A stretch of 64,000 bases of DNA from positions 1,254,586 through 1,318,585 of the forward strand of contig LJIE01000001.1 in assembly GCA_001281695.1 (NCBI GenBank), in the 5' to 3' direction. The position numbers and the translations under genes are program-made. The notes beneath the pieces were generated by a model. That model saw only the letters and a list, made by a program, of their open reading frames with translations. It had not been told where the DNA came from and ran no database searches. This document shows, piece after piece, positions 1 through 8,942 of this stretch. How positions within the stretch are numbered: position 1 is the stretch's first letter; every line of letters begins with the position of its first letter. This DNA is from a bacterium 336/3. Lineage in GTDB: Bacteria > Bacteroidota > Bacteroidia > Cytophagales > Thermonemataceae.

Positions 1-1
1 T

Positions 2-1300
2 CCTGTATTTTTTCTTGATTCCACCTATCACGAGCTTTATGAAGCTAAAAAGATTTGTGATACATTAGAGTTCTCATATATAGAATTTACAACAGAAAAA
101 GCTCAAAAAACAGGCAAAACATACTCATTTAATATTTTTCTGATATTTTTAAAAGGACTTAATTTTCTATTATGCAGGTTATTAAGAAAAAAATATACAG
201 AGTTTTTTGGACATCTACGAAATAATATCATTGAGAAAAAAAACAATAATCTATCAATTCAAAAAATAATTATTGAGCAAGTTATTAAAGGAATTATTCT
301 ATCAGAGACTTCTCCAACCTATCAAACACCCAACATCTTAAAAATAGCTAAAGGCTTAAATATCAAAACTTTTCTTATACCTTTTACTGTCGCAAATTAC
401 ATAGAATTTGCAGAAGCAATTTTTAGAAGGCTTGCAAAGTACGAGATCAAAGGCTTTTATAAGAAACTAATAGCTTTTTTATACCCTAAATGGAAACTTC
501 GTTATAAAGAAAAGAATATTCTATATTTCCATTTAGAGGAAATATTAGCTCTAGAGTGGCTGGGACTTGCCCCTAAAAAACCTTGGGTATATAATGGCTT
601 ACAAATTGATAAAATGATTTTTGATAGCCAGTATTTGAAAGATTACTACATTCAAGAAGGCTTAGACTCAAAAAAAATGGAAGTATTAGGTGCTTTATAT
701 CAAGATATTTTTCATGAAAAGCTACTTCATAAAGAAAAAATACTTTGTGAACTCTCAGAAAGTTTAAATTTCGAAGATCAAAAACCTTTGATACTTTGTG
801 CTCTACCTCCAGATTTTCATCCAAATCCTAACTATCAAAATTATAACGAAATGATAGAAGATTGGATAAATTTACTTGGAAATCAAGATAAATATCATGT
901 AGTTGTGAGTTTACATCCAAGAAGCAGTTATGAAAATCTGAAATATATCGAAAGAGAAAATATAAAGATTTTTAAAGGAGCTATAGAAGAAATAGTGCCT
1001 ATTTGTGATATATTTGTGGCAAATGTTTCAGCTACAATTCGAATGGCATTAGCGTGTGAAAAAATAGTCTTGAATTTTGATGTTTTTCAGTGGAACTATA
1101 CAGATTATATTGGGATAGATGCTGTTATTACAGTTAAAGAGAGACAAAATTTTCACAAAGAGTTAGAAAAAATTATTAATGAGTTAGATTATGTTTTTCA
1201 AAAAATAAAAGTTTATAGCCAAAAGAAAAACTACTTTGGACATATAGATGGTAAATCGGGAGAAAGAATACTAAATTTATTTCAACAACAAATTGTATAA
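2..1300 (+). CDS. Surface-polysaccharide biosynthesis protein, GT-B-like (5' partial)
   Basis: The frame is open from base 2 to the stop at 1300, so the gene begins outside the window; at least 432 residues are encoded here. An internal ATG at 614 is not the start, because coding-like sequence continues upstream without a stop. The C-terminal part has a VVSLHPR segment followed by a CDIFVANVSAT stretch. This resembles the nucleotide-sugar or CDP-alcohol binding half of GT-B-fold transferases (UDP-GlcNAc 2-epimerase or CDP-glycerol glycerophosphotransferase type), and the same arrangement recurs in the gene at 3282. A cytoplasmic role in surface glycan assembly is inferred from fold and neighbours; the exact reaction cannot be read. 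Confidence 0.72.
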   Translation, partial: PVFFLDSTYHELYEAKKICDTLEFSYIEFTTEKAQKTGKTYSFNIFLIFLKGLNFLLCRLLRKKYTEFFGHLRNNIIEKKNNNLSIQKIIIEQVIKGIILSETSPTYQTPNILKIAKGLNIKTFLIPFTVANYIEFAEAIFRRLAKYEIKGFYKKLIAFLYPKWKLRYKEKNILYFHLEEILALEWLGLAPKKPWVYNGLQIDKMIFDSQYLKDYYIQEGLDSKKMEVLGALYQDIFHEKLLHKEKILCELSESLNFEDQKPLILCALPPDFHPNPNYQNYNEMIEDWINLLGNQDKYHVVVSLHPRSSYENLKYIERENIKIFKGAIEEIVPICDIFVANVSATIRMALACEKIVLNFDVFQWNYTDYIGIDAVITVKERQNFHKELEKIINELDYVFQKIKVYSQKKNYFGHIDGKSGERILNLFQQQIV

Positions 1301-1307
1301 AGAAAGC

Positions 1308-2321
1308 ATGAAAGTAATAGTTATAGGAGCTGGTAGAATGGGCATACGCCATGCACAAGGCTTATTACAAGTACCAGCAATTGCAGAACTTGTACTGGTG
1401 GACATAAAAGAAGAAGCATTAGCAAATGCTAAAAATACATTAAACTCACAAACTACTAAAATATTATCTTTTATTACTTTAGAGAATTTTATAGGTACGC
1501 CTATTCAAGCTGATATTGTGATAGATGCTTCTACAGCTCAAAATAGAATAGAAAGGCTTGAACATATTCTCAAAACTAATTGTAAATATATCCTTATAGA
1601 AAAACCTTTGGGGCAAAGTTTAGAAGAGGTAGAAGAAGTTATCCATTTTTCTAAAAATCAAAAGACTCCAATTTTCGTAAACTTAAATATGCGAATGTAT
1701 GAGATGTTTAGGAAAATACAACAAGATTTACAGCAAATGCCTCAATTAAAAGGGTTTGCGAATATTTCTGTTAATACAGGTACATTAGGTATTGGAGCTA
1801 ATGGCATTCATTATTTAGATTTATGCATGTTTTTGCTTGATGCAAATAAAACAGAATTGATAGCAGGTGAAATAGAAGAAACAGTTATTCCAAGTGGTAG
1901 GGGGGCTGATTTTGGTGATTTTGGAGGATGGGCAACTATTAAGTTTTTTAGAGATGACATTTATAAAGGTCGTTTACAAATTTCTATGAGTTCGGAAAGT
2001 ACAGTTTTTGGTAGTTGGGAAATTGTAGCCCCGCATGGAAGAATACAATTCAATGAAGTAGAAGGTAAATTGAATTATCAACTACGTAAAGTTGATAGTC
2101 AAATGCCTATTAATCGATATTTCGCAGATTACCAACCTCTTGAAACAGAGAACTTTGAATCTCCATTCTTGGGTGATTTGACAAAATTGTGGGTGGAAAC
2201 CTTAATAAAAGATGGTAAATCTTTATTACCTTTACTGGAAGAAAGCTATGAGACTCATAAACTCATGTTTGAATGGCTTTCTTTAAGCAAAACACATCAA
2301 AAACTATTTCCTATTACTTAA
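1308..2321 (+). CDS. Gfo/Idh/MocA family NAD(P)-dependent oxidoreductase
   Basis: A 337-residue protein opening with a Rossmann nucleotide-binding strand-turn-helix (VIVIGAGRMGIRHA), followed by the EKPLGQSLEE segment typical of Gfo/Idh/MocA enzymes around the conserved EKP lysine. These enzymes oxidise or reduce sugar carbons on nucleotide-sugars or free sugars. The ATG at 1308 is chosen over an upstream TTG at 1293 because the Rossmann motif then begins at residue 2, as is usual. It lies 7 bases after the preceding stop. A second family member follows directly. The sugar substrate is unknown; a role in making a modified sugar for the surface glycan is inferred. Confidence 0.88.
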   Translation: MKVIVIGAGRMGIRHAQGLLQVPAIAELVLVDIKEEALANAKNTLNSQTTKILSFITLENFIGTPIQADIVIDASTAQNRIERLEHILKTNCKYILIEKPLGQSLEEVEEVIHFSKNQKTPIFVNLNMRMYEMFRKIQQDLQQMPQLKGFANISVNTGTLGIGANGIHYLDLCMFLLDANKTELIAGEIEETVIPSGRGADFGDFGGWATIKFFRDDIYKGRLQISMSSESTVFGSWEIVAPHGRIQFNEVEGKLNYQLRKVDSQMPINRYFADYQPLETENFESPFLGDLTKLWVETLIKDGKSLLPLLEESYETHKLMFEWLSLSKTHQKLFPIT

Positions 2322-2328
2322 TATTATC

Positions 2329-3279
2329 ATGGAACATATTCTTTTAGTGGGTACTGGGTATATGGGTATCGAGTATGCTAAAGTTCTTAATGCATTGAAC
2401 TATAAATATATAGCTGTTGGAAGAGGGGAAGAGAATGCAAAAAAATTTGAAGAAATGATAGGTGTAAAGCCTATTGTTGGTGGCTTACAAAAATATCTAT
2501 CAGAAAATACCCAAATTCCAAAATGTGCTATTGTTGGAGTTAGTATAGAAACCTTAGCAGAAACCACTCTACAATTAATGGAGGCTGGAGTGAAAAAAAT
2601 ACTTTTAGAAAAACCTGGTTTTGGAGAAGTAGAAGAATTTGCTCAAATCTGGAATGCTGCTCATATCCATCAAACAGAAATATTTTTAGCATACAATCGT
2701 AGATTTTATGCTTCTACATTAAAGGCAAAGAAAATCATCGAAGAAGATGGAGGAGTGATGTCTTTCAATTTTGAGTTTACAGAATGGTCACATAGTATAC
2801 AAAATTTACCCAAACATTCTACTGAGTTACAAAATTGGTTTATGGGAAATTCTACGCATGTGATAGATTTAGCATTTTTCTTAGGTGGAAAGCCATCTCA
2901 AATCAATACTTTTGTAAAAGGGAAAGGCAACTTAGCATGGCATACTAAATCAGCTATTTTTGCAGGAGCTGGTGAAACAGAAAAAGGAGCTTTATTTTCT
3001 TATCAAGCGAACTGGCAGGCTCCTGGACGTTGGGGATTAGAAATCAATACCATTAAACATCGACTTGTTTTTAGACCTTTAGAAAAACTACAAATACAAA
3101 AAATAGGTTCTGTAGCTATTGAGCTTGTTGAAGAAATAGATTATAGTTTAGATGAACAGTTTAAACATGGAGTTTATTTACAAACAAAAAATTTCTTAGA
3201 GAATAACTATACAGATTTTTGTTCATTAGGAGAACAAAAAAGTATGTTGGATATTTACAAGCAAATAGGTGGTTATTAA
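2329..3279 (+). CDS. Gfo/Idh/MocA family oxidoreductase, second tandem copy
   Basis: A 316-residue protein with an N-terminal Rossmann motif (ILLVGTGYMGIEYA) and the LLEKPGFGEVEE segment carrying the family's catalytic-lysine EKP motif near residue 97. It is clearly related to, but divergent from, the gene just upstream, with 7 bases between them. Two adjacent family members usually act as consecutive steps, or as redox partners, in one sugar pathway; that reading is inference. The next gene begins 2 bases after its stop, indicating one transcript. Substrate unknown. Confidence 0.87.
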   Translation: MEHILLVGTGYMGIEYAKVLNALNYKYIAVGRGEENAKKFEEMIGVKPIVGGLQKYLSENTQIPKCAIVGVSIETLAETTLQLMEAGVKKILLEKPGFGEVEEFAQIWNAAHIHQTEIFLAYNRRFYASTLKAKKIIEEDGGVMSFNFEFTEWSHSIQNLPKHSTELQNWFMGNSTHVIDLAFFLGGKPSQINTFVKGKGNLAWHTKSAIFAGAGETEKGALFSYQANWQAPGRWGLEINTIKHRLVFRPLEKLQIQKIGSVAIELVEEIDYSLDEQFKHGVYLQTKNFLENNYTDFCSLGEQKSMLDIYKQIGGY

Positions 3280-3281
3280 GT

Positions 3282-4745
3282 ATGTATGAAGATTCTGAAA
3301 AATTACCAAAAGCCAATTACACTTATTTTAGTAAATTAGATGAAGCTGTAAATCAGGTATTAGATTTTTATGAAAAAGTCTACCCATCTATTTTTATATA
3401 TAAAAAGGTAAATATCAAATATGCAATAGCTAGAACCATATTTTATGAGTGCTTTAGGCTGGAATTTCATAAATTTTATTTCAAACAATATAAACAAACG
3501 GATATACCTCAAGAAACAATATTCAAGTCTGTTGCTACATTTTTAGGAGAAAACGAAATTCATAAAGAAGATATTGATAATACATATTCTGTAAATTTCA
3601 GAGAGTTTTTTTTACGCCCTTATAAAAAGATAAAGGATTCTATTAATGTTCTCAAAGAAGAAAAAATTAAAAAAGATATATTAGTTTATACACACGAAAA
3701 TAGATTTGTATATTTCCTAAATCCCATACTCAAGAATTTTTCAAGCTATTCGTATTTACATTATGGATATTTAGATACAGAACAAGCTGCTCAAGAAACA
3801 AATCAACCTCATGTAAACTTAGAGCCGTTTGCTAAACAAGCTTATCCTATTATATTTGAGAAAAAATTATTGAAAAAACTTTTTAATAATTTAATCAATC
3901 AAGTTGATTTACTGGATGTTGTATTTCAATACCACAAGCCAAAATGCTTGTTACTTGTTGAAGGGTTTTCTGCAAATGATGAAATAGCAAGCCAAGTGGC
4001 AAAAAAATATGGAATAAAAACGGTATGTATTCAACAAGGTTGGGATTTTATAGCATCACCTAGTAGTAAAAATTTGAGTTTTGATAAAATGCTTGTGTGG
4101 GGCAATGCTTTGGCACAATACCAGCAACCTTATAGTCCTAAAACTCAATTTAAAAGTGTTGGAAATCATATTTTACAAAATAATCAAAACTGTTTAAAAG
4201 AAAATAAAATAGTATTCTTACTCCAAGCAAGAATAGTTGAATCTGCATTTATCAATGAAGAAATTTGGAATAAAATGTGGCAATTTATTTTTTTTACAGC
4301 TTCAGAATTTCCTGATTATGCTGTAGTTGTCAGACCACATCCTGTTCATCCAATTTCTAAAGAAGAGGTAAATGCTATCAAAAAATATCCTAATGTTATG
4401 GTTTCAACACCACAAGAAAGTTTAAATGAAGTACTTTGTAAATCAAAAATTTCAGTAGCCATAAATTCTGCAACTATTTTAGAAAGTATTGGAAGAGAAA
4501 CAATACCTATTATATTTAATTTGACATCTGTTCCTCATTATAATCCTGATATTCATACTGAAGAAGCAGGGATAGAAGTTAAAAGTTTAGAAGATGCTCA
4601 AATAGAATTGACTAAACTTATCAATAATATTGTTTATCAAGAAAGAATATTTAAAAATATTAAATCTTATAAAACACAAATATTTAAGGCTTTTGGAGAA
4701 GAGTCTGTAGCGAATATAGTTAGAGAAATACAAGAATATTTGTAA
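3282..4745 (+). CDS. Surface carbohydrate biosynthesis protein, GT-B-like
   Basis: A 487-residue protein starting at the ATG at 3282, 2 bases after the preceding stop; a longer frame from 3219 would run through the upstream gene and is unlikely. The C-terminal half contains VVVRPHPVHP, then a segment with SVAINSATILES. This combination is found in CDP-glycerol glycerophosphotransferase-like, capsule-synthesis and UDP-GlcNAc 2-epimerase-like proteins, where the HP loop and the following SxT/E turn bind the nucleotide donor. It shares this layout with the truncated gene at 2-1300. No signal peptide or membrane segment is seen, so it is probably cytoplasmic. Exact donor and acceptor are unknown. 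Confidence 0.7.
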   Translation: MYEDSEKLPKANYTYFSKLDEAVNQVLDFYEKVYPSIFIYKKVNIKYAIARTIFYECFRLEFHKFYFKQYKQTDIPQETIFKSVATFLGENEIHKEDIDNTYSVNFREFFLRPYKKIKDSINVLKEEKIKKDILVYTHENRFVYFLNPILKNFSSYSYLHYGYLDTEQAAQETNQPHVNLEPFAKQAYPIIFEKKLLKKLFNNLINQVDLLDVVFQYHKPKCLLLVEGFSANDEIASQVAKKYGIKTVCIQQGWDFIASPSSKNLSFDKMLVWGNALAQYQQPYSPKTQFKSVGNHILQNNQNCLKENKIVFLLQARIVESAFINEEIWNKMWQFIFFTASEFPDYAVVVRPHPVHPISKEEVNAIKKYPNVMVSTPQESLNEVLCKSKISVAINSATILESIGRETIPIIFNLTSVPHYNPDIHTEEAGIEVKSLEDAQIELTKLINNIVYQERIFKNIKSYKTQIFKAFGEESVANIVREIQEYL

Positions 4746-4785
4746 AATATATTTACTTTTGTATGAATTTAGGAGTAAAAAAATT

Positions 4786-5748
4786 ATGTTAAATACCCCT
4801 GTTTTATTTTTAGTTTTTAATCGTTTGGAAACTACCAAACAAGTTTTTGCAAAAATTCAAGAAGCAAAGCCTATACAACTATTTATAGCTGCTGATGGAG
4901 CAAGAATAGATAAAATAGGAGAACAAGAGAAAGTGGAAGAAGTAAGAAAGTTTATAATTGATAATATTGATTGGGATTGTGAAGTAAAAACCTTGTTTAG
5001 AAAAAATAATTTAGGTTGTGGTAAAGCTGTGAGTGAAGGTATTACTTGGTTTTTTGAGCATGTAGAACAGGGGATTATTTTAGAAGATGACTGTTTACCT
5101 GAAAAAAGTTTTTTCTTCTTTTGCCAAGAAATGCTTGAAAAATATAAGATGGAACAACAAATAGCAAGTGTGTGTGGAACAAATCATTTATTTACAAAAT
5201 ATAAAAATAAAAATAGTTATTACTTTTCAAATTTGGGAACTATTTGGGGATGGGCTACTTGGAGAAGAGTTTGGAATAAATATAATTTTAATATTACTGA
5301 GATTGACATAAAGTTTTTTGAAGCAAAATTAAAATTAAAAATACCAAATCAAAAGTTAAAAAAATGGATTATAACTATGCTTACAGAAGTACAAAATAAA
5401 AATATAGATACATGGGATATACAATGGCTATATACTTTATTGATTAATGATACTTTATCTATAATTTCATGTAAAAATTTAGTTAAAAATATAGGCTATG
5501 TAGGAACTCATACCGAAAACACTGTGAAACATCATCCATTTTTTAATATGCAATTCTTTAAATTTGACTTAGATAAAATTGAACATCCAAATCAAATAAA
5601 AGTTAATAGTAAAATGGATTCTATAACATTTAAAGCAATAGTAAAATATAGCTTAAAAAAAACATTAACAGTTCAGATAAAAGATGTTTTAAAAAAAATT
5701 ATACCTAAGTTTATATATCTAAGCATAAAGAAATATAAAAATAAATGA
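4786..5748 (+). CDS. Glycosyltransferase, GT-A-like (HlpA-like family)
   Basis: A 320-residue protein. The N-terminus TPVLFLVFNRLETT followed by FIAADGAR is the nucleotide-diphospho-sugar binding half of a family often labelled hemolytic protein HlpA-like or nucleotide-diphospho-sugar transferase. IILEDDCLP near residue 100 supplies the acidic metal-binding motif expected of GT-A enzymes, and a WGWATWRRVW segment follows. The ATG at 4786 places the strand at residue 5, while an upstream in-frame TTG at 4759 is less likely. Role: adding a sugar to the surface glycan, inferred from fold and cluster. The C-terminus is lysine-rich. Confidence 0.75.
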   Translation: MLNTPVLFLVFNRLETTKQVFAKIQEAKPIQLFIAADGARIDKIGEQEKVEEVRKFIIDNIDWDCEVKTLFRKNNLGCGKAVSEGITWFFEHVEQGIILEDDCLPEKSFFFFCQEMLEKYKMEQQIASVCGTNHLFTKYKNKNSYYFSNLGTIWGWATWRRVWNKYNFNITEIDIKFFEAKLKLKIPNQKLKKWIITMLTEVQNKNIDTWDIQWLYTLLINDTLSIISCKNLVKNIGYVGTHTENTVKHHPFFNMQFFKFDLDKIEHPNQIKVNSKMDSITFKAIVKYSLKKTLTVQIKDVLKKIIPKFIYLSIKKYKNK

Positions 5749-5752
5749 ATTT

Positions 5753-6826
5753 ATGGATAAAACTTTACATTTTATATATGCAGTACCAGAGTCAATAAAC
5801 CCATTTTATTATAGACAAGATAAAATAACAACTAAATATAATATAATGTGGCCATCTTATAGAAAAGGAAAAAATATCAGCTGGCCTAAACCAAATGCTG
5901 CACCATTCTCAATTACATTTCATTTAATAAAAGAACTAAGTAAAATATATAAAATAAAGTTATATGATTGGAAAGAAAAAGGTGTTTGTAACATAAAGAA
6001 AAATGATATATTACTTTTTCAGCCATTACCTGATTTTGATTTATGGAATAAGAAATCAATTTGGCAAATTAATAAATCAAGTATATCATGGCGAACACTA
6101 GAAACATATCCTGAATGTGATAATATAGCAATTTTACCATATAATCATCCCGCTAATGAAAGTTTATGGTTGAAAGAGTTATTTGAAAAATATACAAAAA
6201 AAAATATTTTCATTTGTGGAGAATATTGGTTTGATACATGGGATAATTCACCCTATAATAAACTTCTAAATGAGAGGCCATTACAAATAAATATGGGAAT
6301 AGACCCTAAGAATTATCCATATATAAAAGATAGAATAAACCTTTCAGGAAAGCGAAAGTTTCTTTATATTGGTAATACACAAACATGGAAAAATACTATT
6401 CAATTAGAATTAATAGCCAAGGTATATCCAGACTTTCAAGGAGGATATATTTCAAGTGGTATTATAAATGGATGGAAAAAAATAGCAGATTATGCAGACT
6501 TAACCCCTGAATATATGCAAAGTATAATAAATGAATATGATTTTTTTTTAAGCCTAAGTTCTGGAGATGCACAAGCAACAACTATATTAGAAAATATTTG
6601 TTTTGGAATGTGCATTGCTTGTACACCAGAATCAGGATATAATTATTCATCTATTATTCCTATGCATATATCTGATATTGATTATAATTATCAACAAATT
6701 AAAAAAATGCAAGAAATGGATGAAGAAGAATATTTTAGAAGAGCAAAAGATAACTTATATAATATTGAAAATTTTCATAATTGGAAAGATATATGTTCTA
6801 AAATAATAGCTTACATAAATAAATAA
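5753..6826 (+). CDS. Putative glycosyltransferase, GT-B-like
   Basis: A 357-residue protein, very AT-rich in codon use. The middle has KFLYIGNTQTWKN, resembling the start of the donor-binding half of GT-B enzymes. Near the C-terminus a FFLSLSSGDAQATTILENICFG stretch resembles the donor-binding acidic loop of GT4-type transferases, where an E contacts the nucleotide-sugar. The family is not recognised with certainty. It starts 4 bases after the preceding stop, within the polysaccharide transcript. No signal peptide is visible. A cytoplasmic sugar transferase is the best inference. Confidence 0.6.
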   Translation: MDKTLHFIYAVPESINPFYYRQDKITTKYNIMWPSYRKGKNISWPKPNAAPFSITFHLIKELSKIYKIKLYDWKEKGVCNIKKNDILLFQPLPDFDLWNKKSIWQINKSSISWRTLETYPECDNIAILPYNHPANESLWLKELFEKYTKKNIFICGEYWFDTWDNSPYNKLLNERPLQINMGIDPKNYPYIKDRINLSGKRKFLYIGNTQTWKNTIQLELIAKVYPDFQGGYISSGIINGWKKIADYADLTPEYMQSIINEYDFFLSLSSGDAQATTILENICFGMCIACTPESGYNYSSIIPMHISDIDYNYQQIKKMQEMDEEEYFRRAKDNLYNIENFHNWKDICSKIIAYINK

Positions 6827-6835
6827 ACAACTATT

Positions 6836-7441
6836 ATGGCAACAAAAAAGAAAAAAACAATAGAAAGAATATATTTAACAAAAGAAGAGTTTATAGAAAT
6901 AGAAGGAGAAATAAGATTTCATGAACACTTAAGACGATATGCTTCTATACGTAGGTTTTGTTATGGTAAAGTTTTAGACTTTGCTTGTGGATCTGGTTAT
7001 GGTTCTTTTATATTAGGAGCAAATCCAGAAGTCAATGAAGTTATAGGTGTAGATAGAGATAAAGAAGCTATTAAGTGGGCTAATCAAGAATATGCTCATC
7101 CTAAAATTAAATATTTAGCTGAAGATATCAATAATATAAATGATACTTTTGATACTTTAGTTTGCTTAGAAACCATAGAGCATTTTGACAATGACAAAAT
7201 TCTTCAAAACTTAGTAAAACGATGTAATATAAAAAATATAATTTTTAGCTTCCCTGATAAAAAATCAACACATTTTAACCCATTTCATTTAAGAGATATG
7301 ATTTTGCAAGACATTGTTGATGCATTTCCATTCCATTTAGTTTACCATTCGTTTAGAAACGGGGATGTTCAGTTTGTATTAATGATGAAATTACCAGAAA
7401 ATGCTCCATTTCATATTTTTAGAAATTTGCGAGATTTATGA
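6836..7441 (+). CDS. Class I SAM-dependent methyltransferase
   Basis: A 201-residue protein with SAM-binding motif I VLDFACGSGYGS near residue 43, an acidic residue ending the next strand (VIGVDRD) and a later LVCLETIEHF segment, the standard order in class I methyltransferases. The gene overlaps the following acyltransferase gene by four bases (ATGA), which suggests translational coupling. Likely substrate: a sugar hydroxyl or a glycan intermediate, inferred from position only. The N-terminus is very lysine-rich. Confidence 0.82.
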   Translation: MATKKKKTIERIYLTKEEFIEIEGEIRFHEHLRRYASIRRFCYGKVLDFACGSGYGSFILGANPEVNEVIGVDRDKEAIKWANQEYAHPKIKYLAEDINNINDTFDTLVCLETIEHFDNDKILQNLVKRCNIKNIIFSFPDKKSTHFNPFHLRDMILQDIVDAFPFHLVYHSFRNGDVQFVLMMKLPENAPFHIFRNLRDL

Positions 7442-8043
7442 AAAAAATACTTTTTTTAATTTTGAGAAAATTAGCATATAAGTTGCAACATTTATTAGAA
7501 ATAGATTACTTGGAAAAATTAAAAGATTATTATGTAGGAGATAAAGCTATCATTCATAAATATGCACGTATATATAACATGAGTAATCAAAAAGAATATA
7601 TTAGTATTGGAAATGAAACTGTAATAGATGGGGAACTATTAGTTTTTAAATATGGAGGGCAGATATCAATAGGAAATAATTGTTATGTAGGTATGGGTAC
7701 TAGGATTTGGTCTGGTGAAAAAGTTCAAATAGGTAATGATGTATTAATTTCACATAATGTAAATATAATAGATACAAATTCTCATGAGCTGGATTATATA
7801 GAAAGAGCTGAGAGTTATCATCAACTGGTTAGAAATGATCATAAACAATATAAAGGAAATATTGTAACAAAAGAAATTATTATAGAGGATAATGTATGGA
7901 TAAGTTTTAATGTAACTATACTGAAAGGAGTTAGAATAGGACAAGGAGCTATAATCGCAGCAAATACAGTTATAACAAAGAATGTTCCTTCCTTTGTTAT
8001 GATGGGTGGTAACCCTGCATATATAATAAAAAAACTAGATTAA
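7438..8043 (+). CDS. Left-handed beta-helix acyltransferase (WbbJ-like)
   Basis: A 201-residue protein with several hexapeptide repeats of the [LIV]-G-x-x-x-x type (ISIGNETVIDG, ISIGNNCYVGMG, VQIGNDVLISHNV, IIIEDNVWISFNVTILKGVRIGQGAIIAANTVI) and the NPAYIIKK ending common to maltose/galactoside O-acetyltransferase relatives. Such enzymes acetylate sugar hydroxyl or amino groups using acetyl-CoA, acting as trimers in the cytoplasm. The start overlaps the upstream methyltransferase stop by four bases. Substrate inferred to be a sugar of the surface polysaccharide. Confidence 0.85.
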   Translation: MKKILFLILRKLAYKLQHLLEIDYLEKLKDYYVGDKAIIHKYARIYNMSNQKEYISIGNETVIDGELLVFKYGGQISIGNNCYVGMGTRIWSGEKVQIGNDVLISHNVNIIDTNSHELDYIERAESYHQLVRNDHKQYKGNIVTKEIIIEDNVWISFNVTILKGVRIGQGAIIAANTVITKNVPSFVMMGGNPAYIIKKLD

Positions 8044-8048
8044 GTAAA

Positions 8049-8942
8049 ATGAAAATCCTTGTTATTGGAGCAAATGGATTTATAGGAAGTCATTGTACAG
8101 CTTACTTTCTTAATAAACAGTATAGAATTTGGGGTGTAACAACAGATTCAAATGAAAAAATAAATCATTTTCTCATAAGCAAACAAAATTCAAATTTTGA
8201 ATACATATTTAAAAATCAACAATTTGACGTGTGCATTAATGCATCAGGCTCCGCAAATGTAGCATTTTCATTTGAAAGTCCTGAAGTCGATTTCGAATTA
8301 AATGTTTCCAATGTTCATAAACTTCTTGTAGCCATTCGAAAATATAATCCTACATGTAAGTTTATTAACTTTTCAAGTGCTGCTGTATATGGTAATCCTT
8401 TCAAACTACCTATATCAGAAGATTTTACTACAAAGCCACTTTCTCCTTATGGCTTTCATAAATTGCAAAGCGAATACTTACTCACAGAATATCATAAGTT
8501 TTTTGGTTTGCATACTTGTAGTCTTAGGGTTTTTTCAGCTTATGGAGAAGGTTTAAAAAAGCAATTATTTTGGGATTTGTATCAAAAAATACAGCATAAT
8601 GAAAAAATAGAGCTTTTTGGGACGGGTGAAGAAACAAGAGATTTTATACATATAAAAGACTTAATTAATGTAGTAGATTTATTAATACAAAATGCTTCTT
8701 TTGAAGGAGATATTTTTAATATTGCTAGTGGGCAAGAAACTAAAATAGAAGATGCTGTAAAGTTGTTTTTTGAAATATATGCTCCTAATAAAAAATATGT
8801 GTTTTCAGGTAAACAAAAAGTTGGAGACCCTAATAATTGGTGTGCTGACATATCTAAAATTCAATCAATGGGTTTTCAGTCAACAATAGATTTGCAGAAA
8901 GGTTTAAATCAGTATGCTCAATGGCTCAAAGAATTAAAATAG
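8049..8942 (+). CDS. NAD-dependent epimerase/dehydratase (extended SDR)
   Basis: A 297-residue extended short-chain dehydrogenase. The N-terminal ILVIGANGFIGSH is the glycine-rich NAD-binding motif, INFSSAAVYGNP carries the active-site serine region, and SPYGFHKLQSE carries the YxxxK catalytic pair. Members epimerise or dehydrate nucleotide-activated sugars such as UDP-glucose or GDP-mannose. The 3' end overlaps the following glycosyltransferase gene by 22 bases. The specific sugar cannot be deduced. Confidence 0.87.
   Translation: MKILVIGANGFIGSHCTAYFLNKQYRIWGVTTDSNEKINHFLISKQNSNFEYIFKNQQFDVCINASGSANVAFSFESPEVDFELNVSNVHKLLVAIRKYNPTCKFINFSSAAVYGNPFKLPISEDFTTKPLSPYGFHKLQSEYLLTEYHKFFGLHTCSLRVFSAYGEGLKKQLFWDLYQKIQHNEKIELFGTGEETRDFIHIKDLINVVDLLIQNASFEGDIFNIASGQETKIEDAVKLFFEIYAPNKKYVFSGKQKVGDPNNWCADISKIQSMGFQSTIDLQKGLNQYAQWLKELK

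Noticed and set aside
614-1300. Separate gene starting at the ATG at 614
   Set aside because: The same frame is open to the window edge with coding-like sequence, so 614 is an internal Met.
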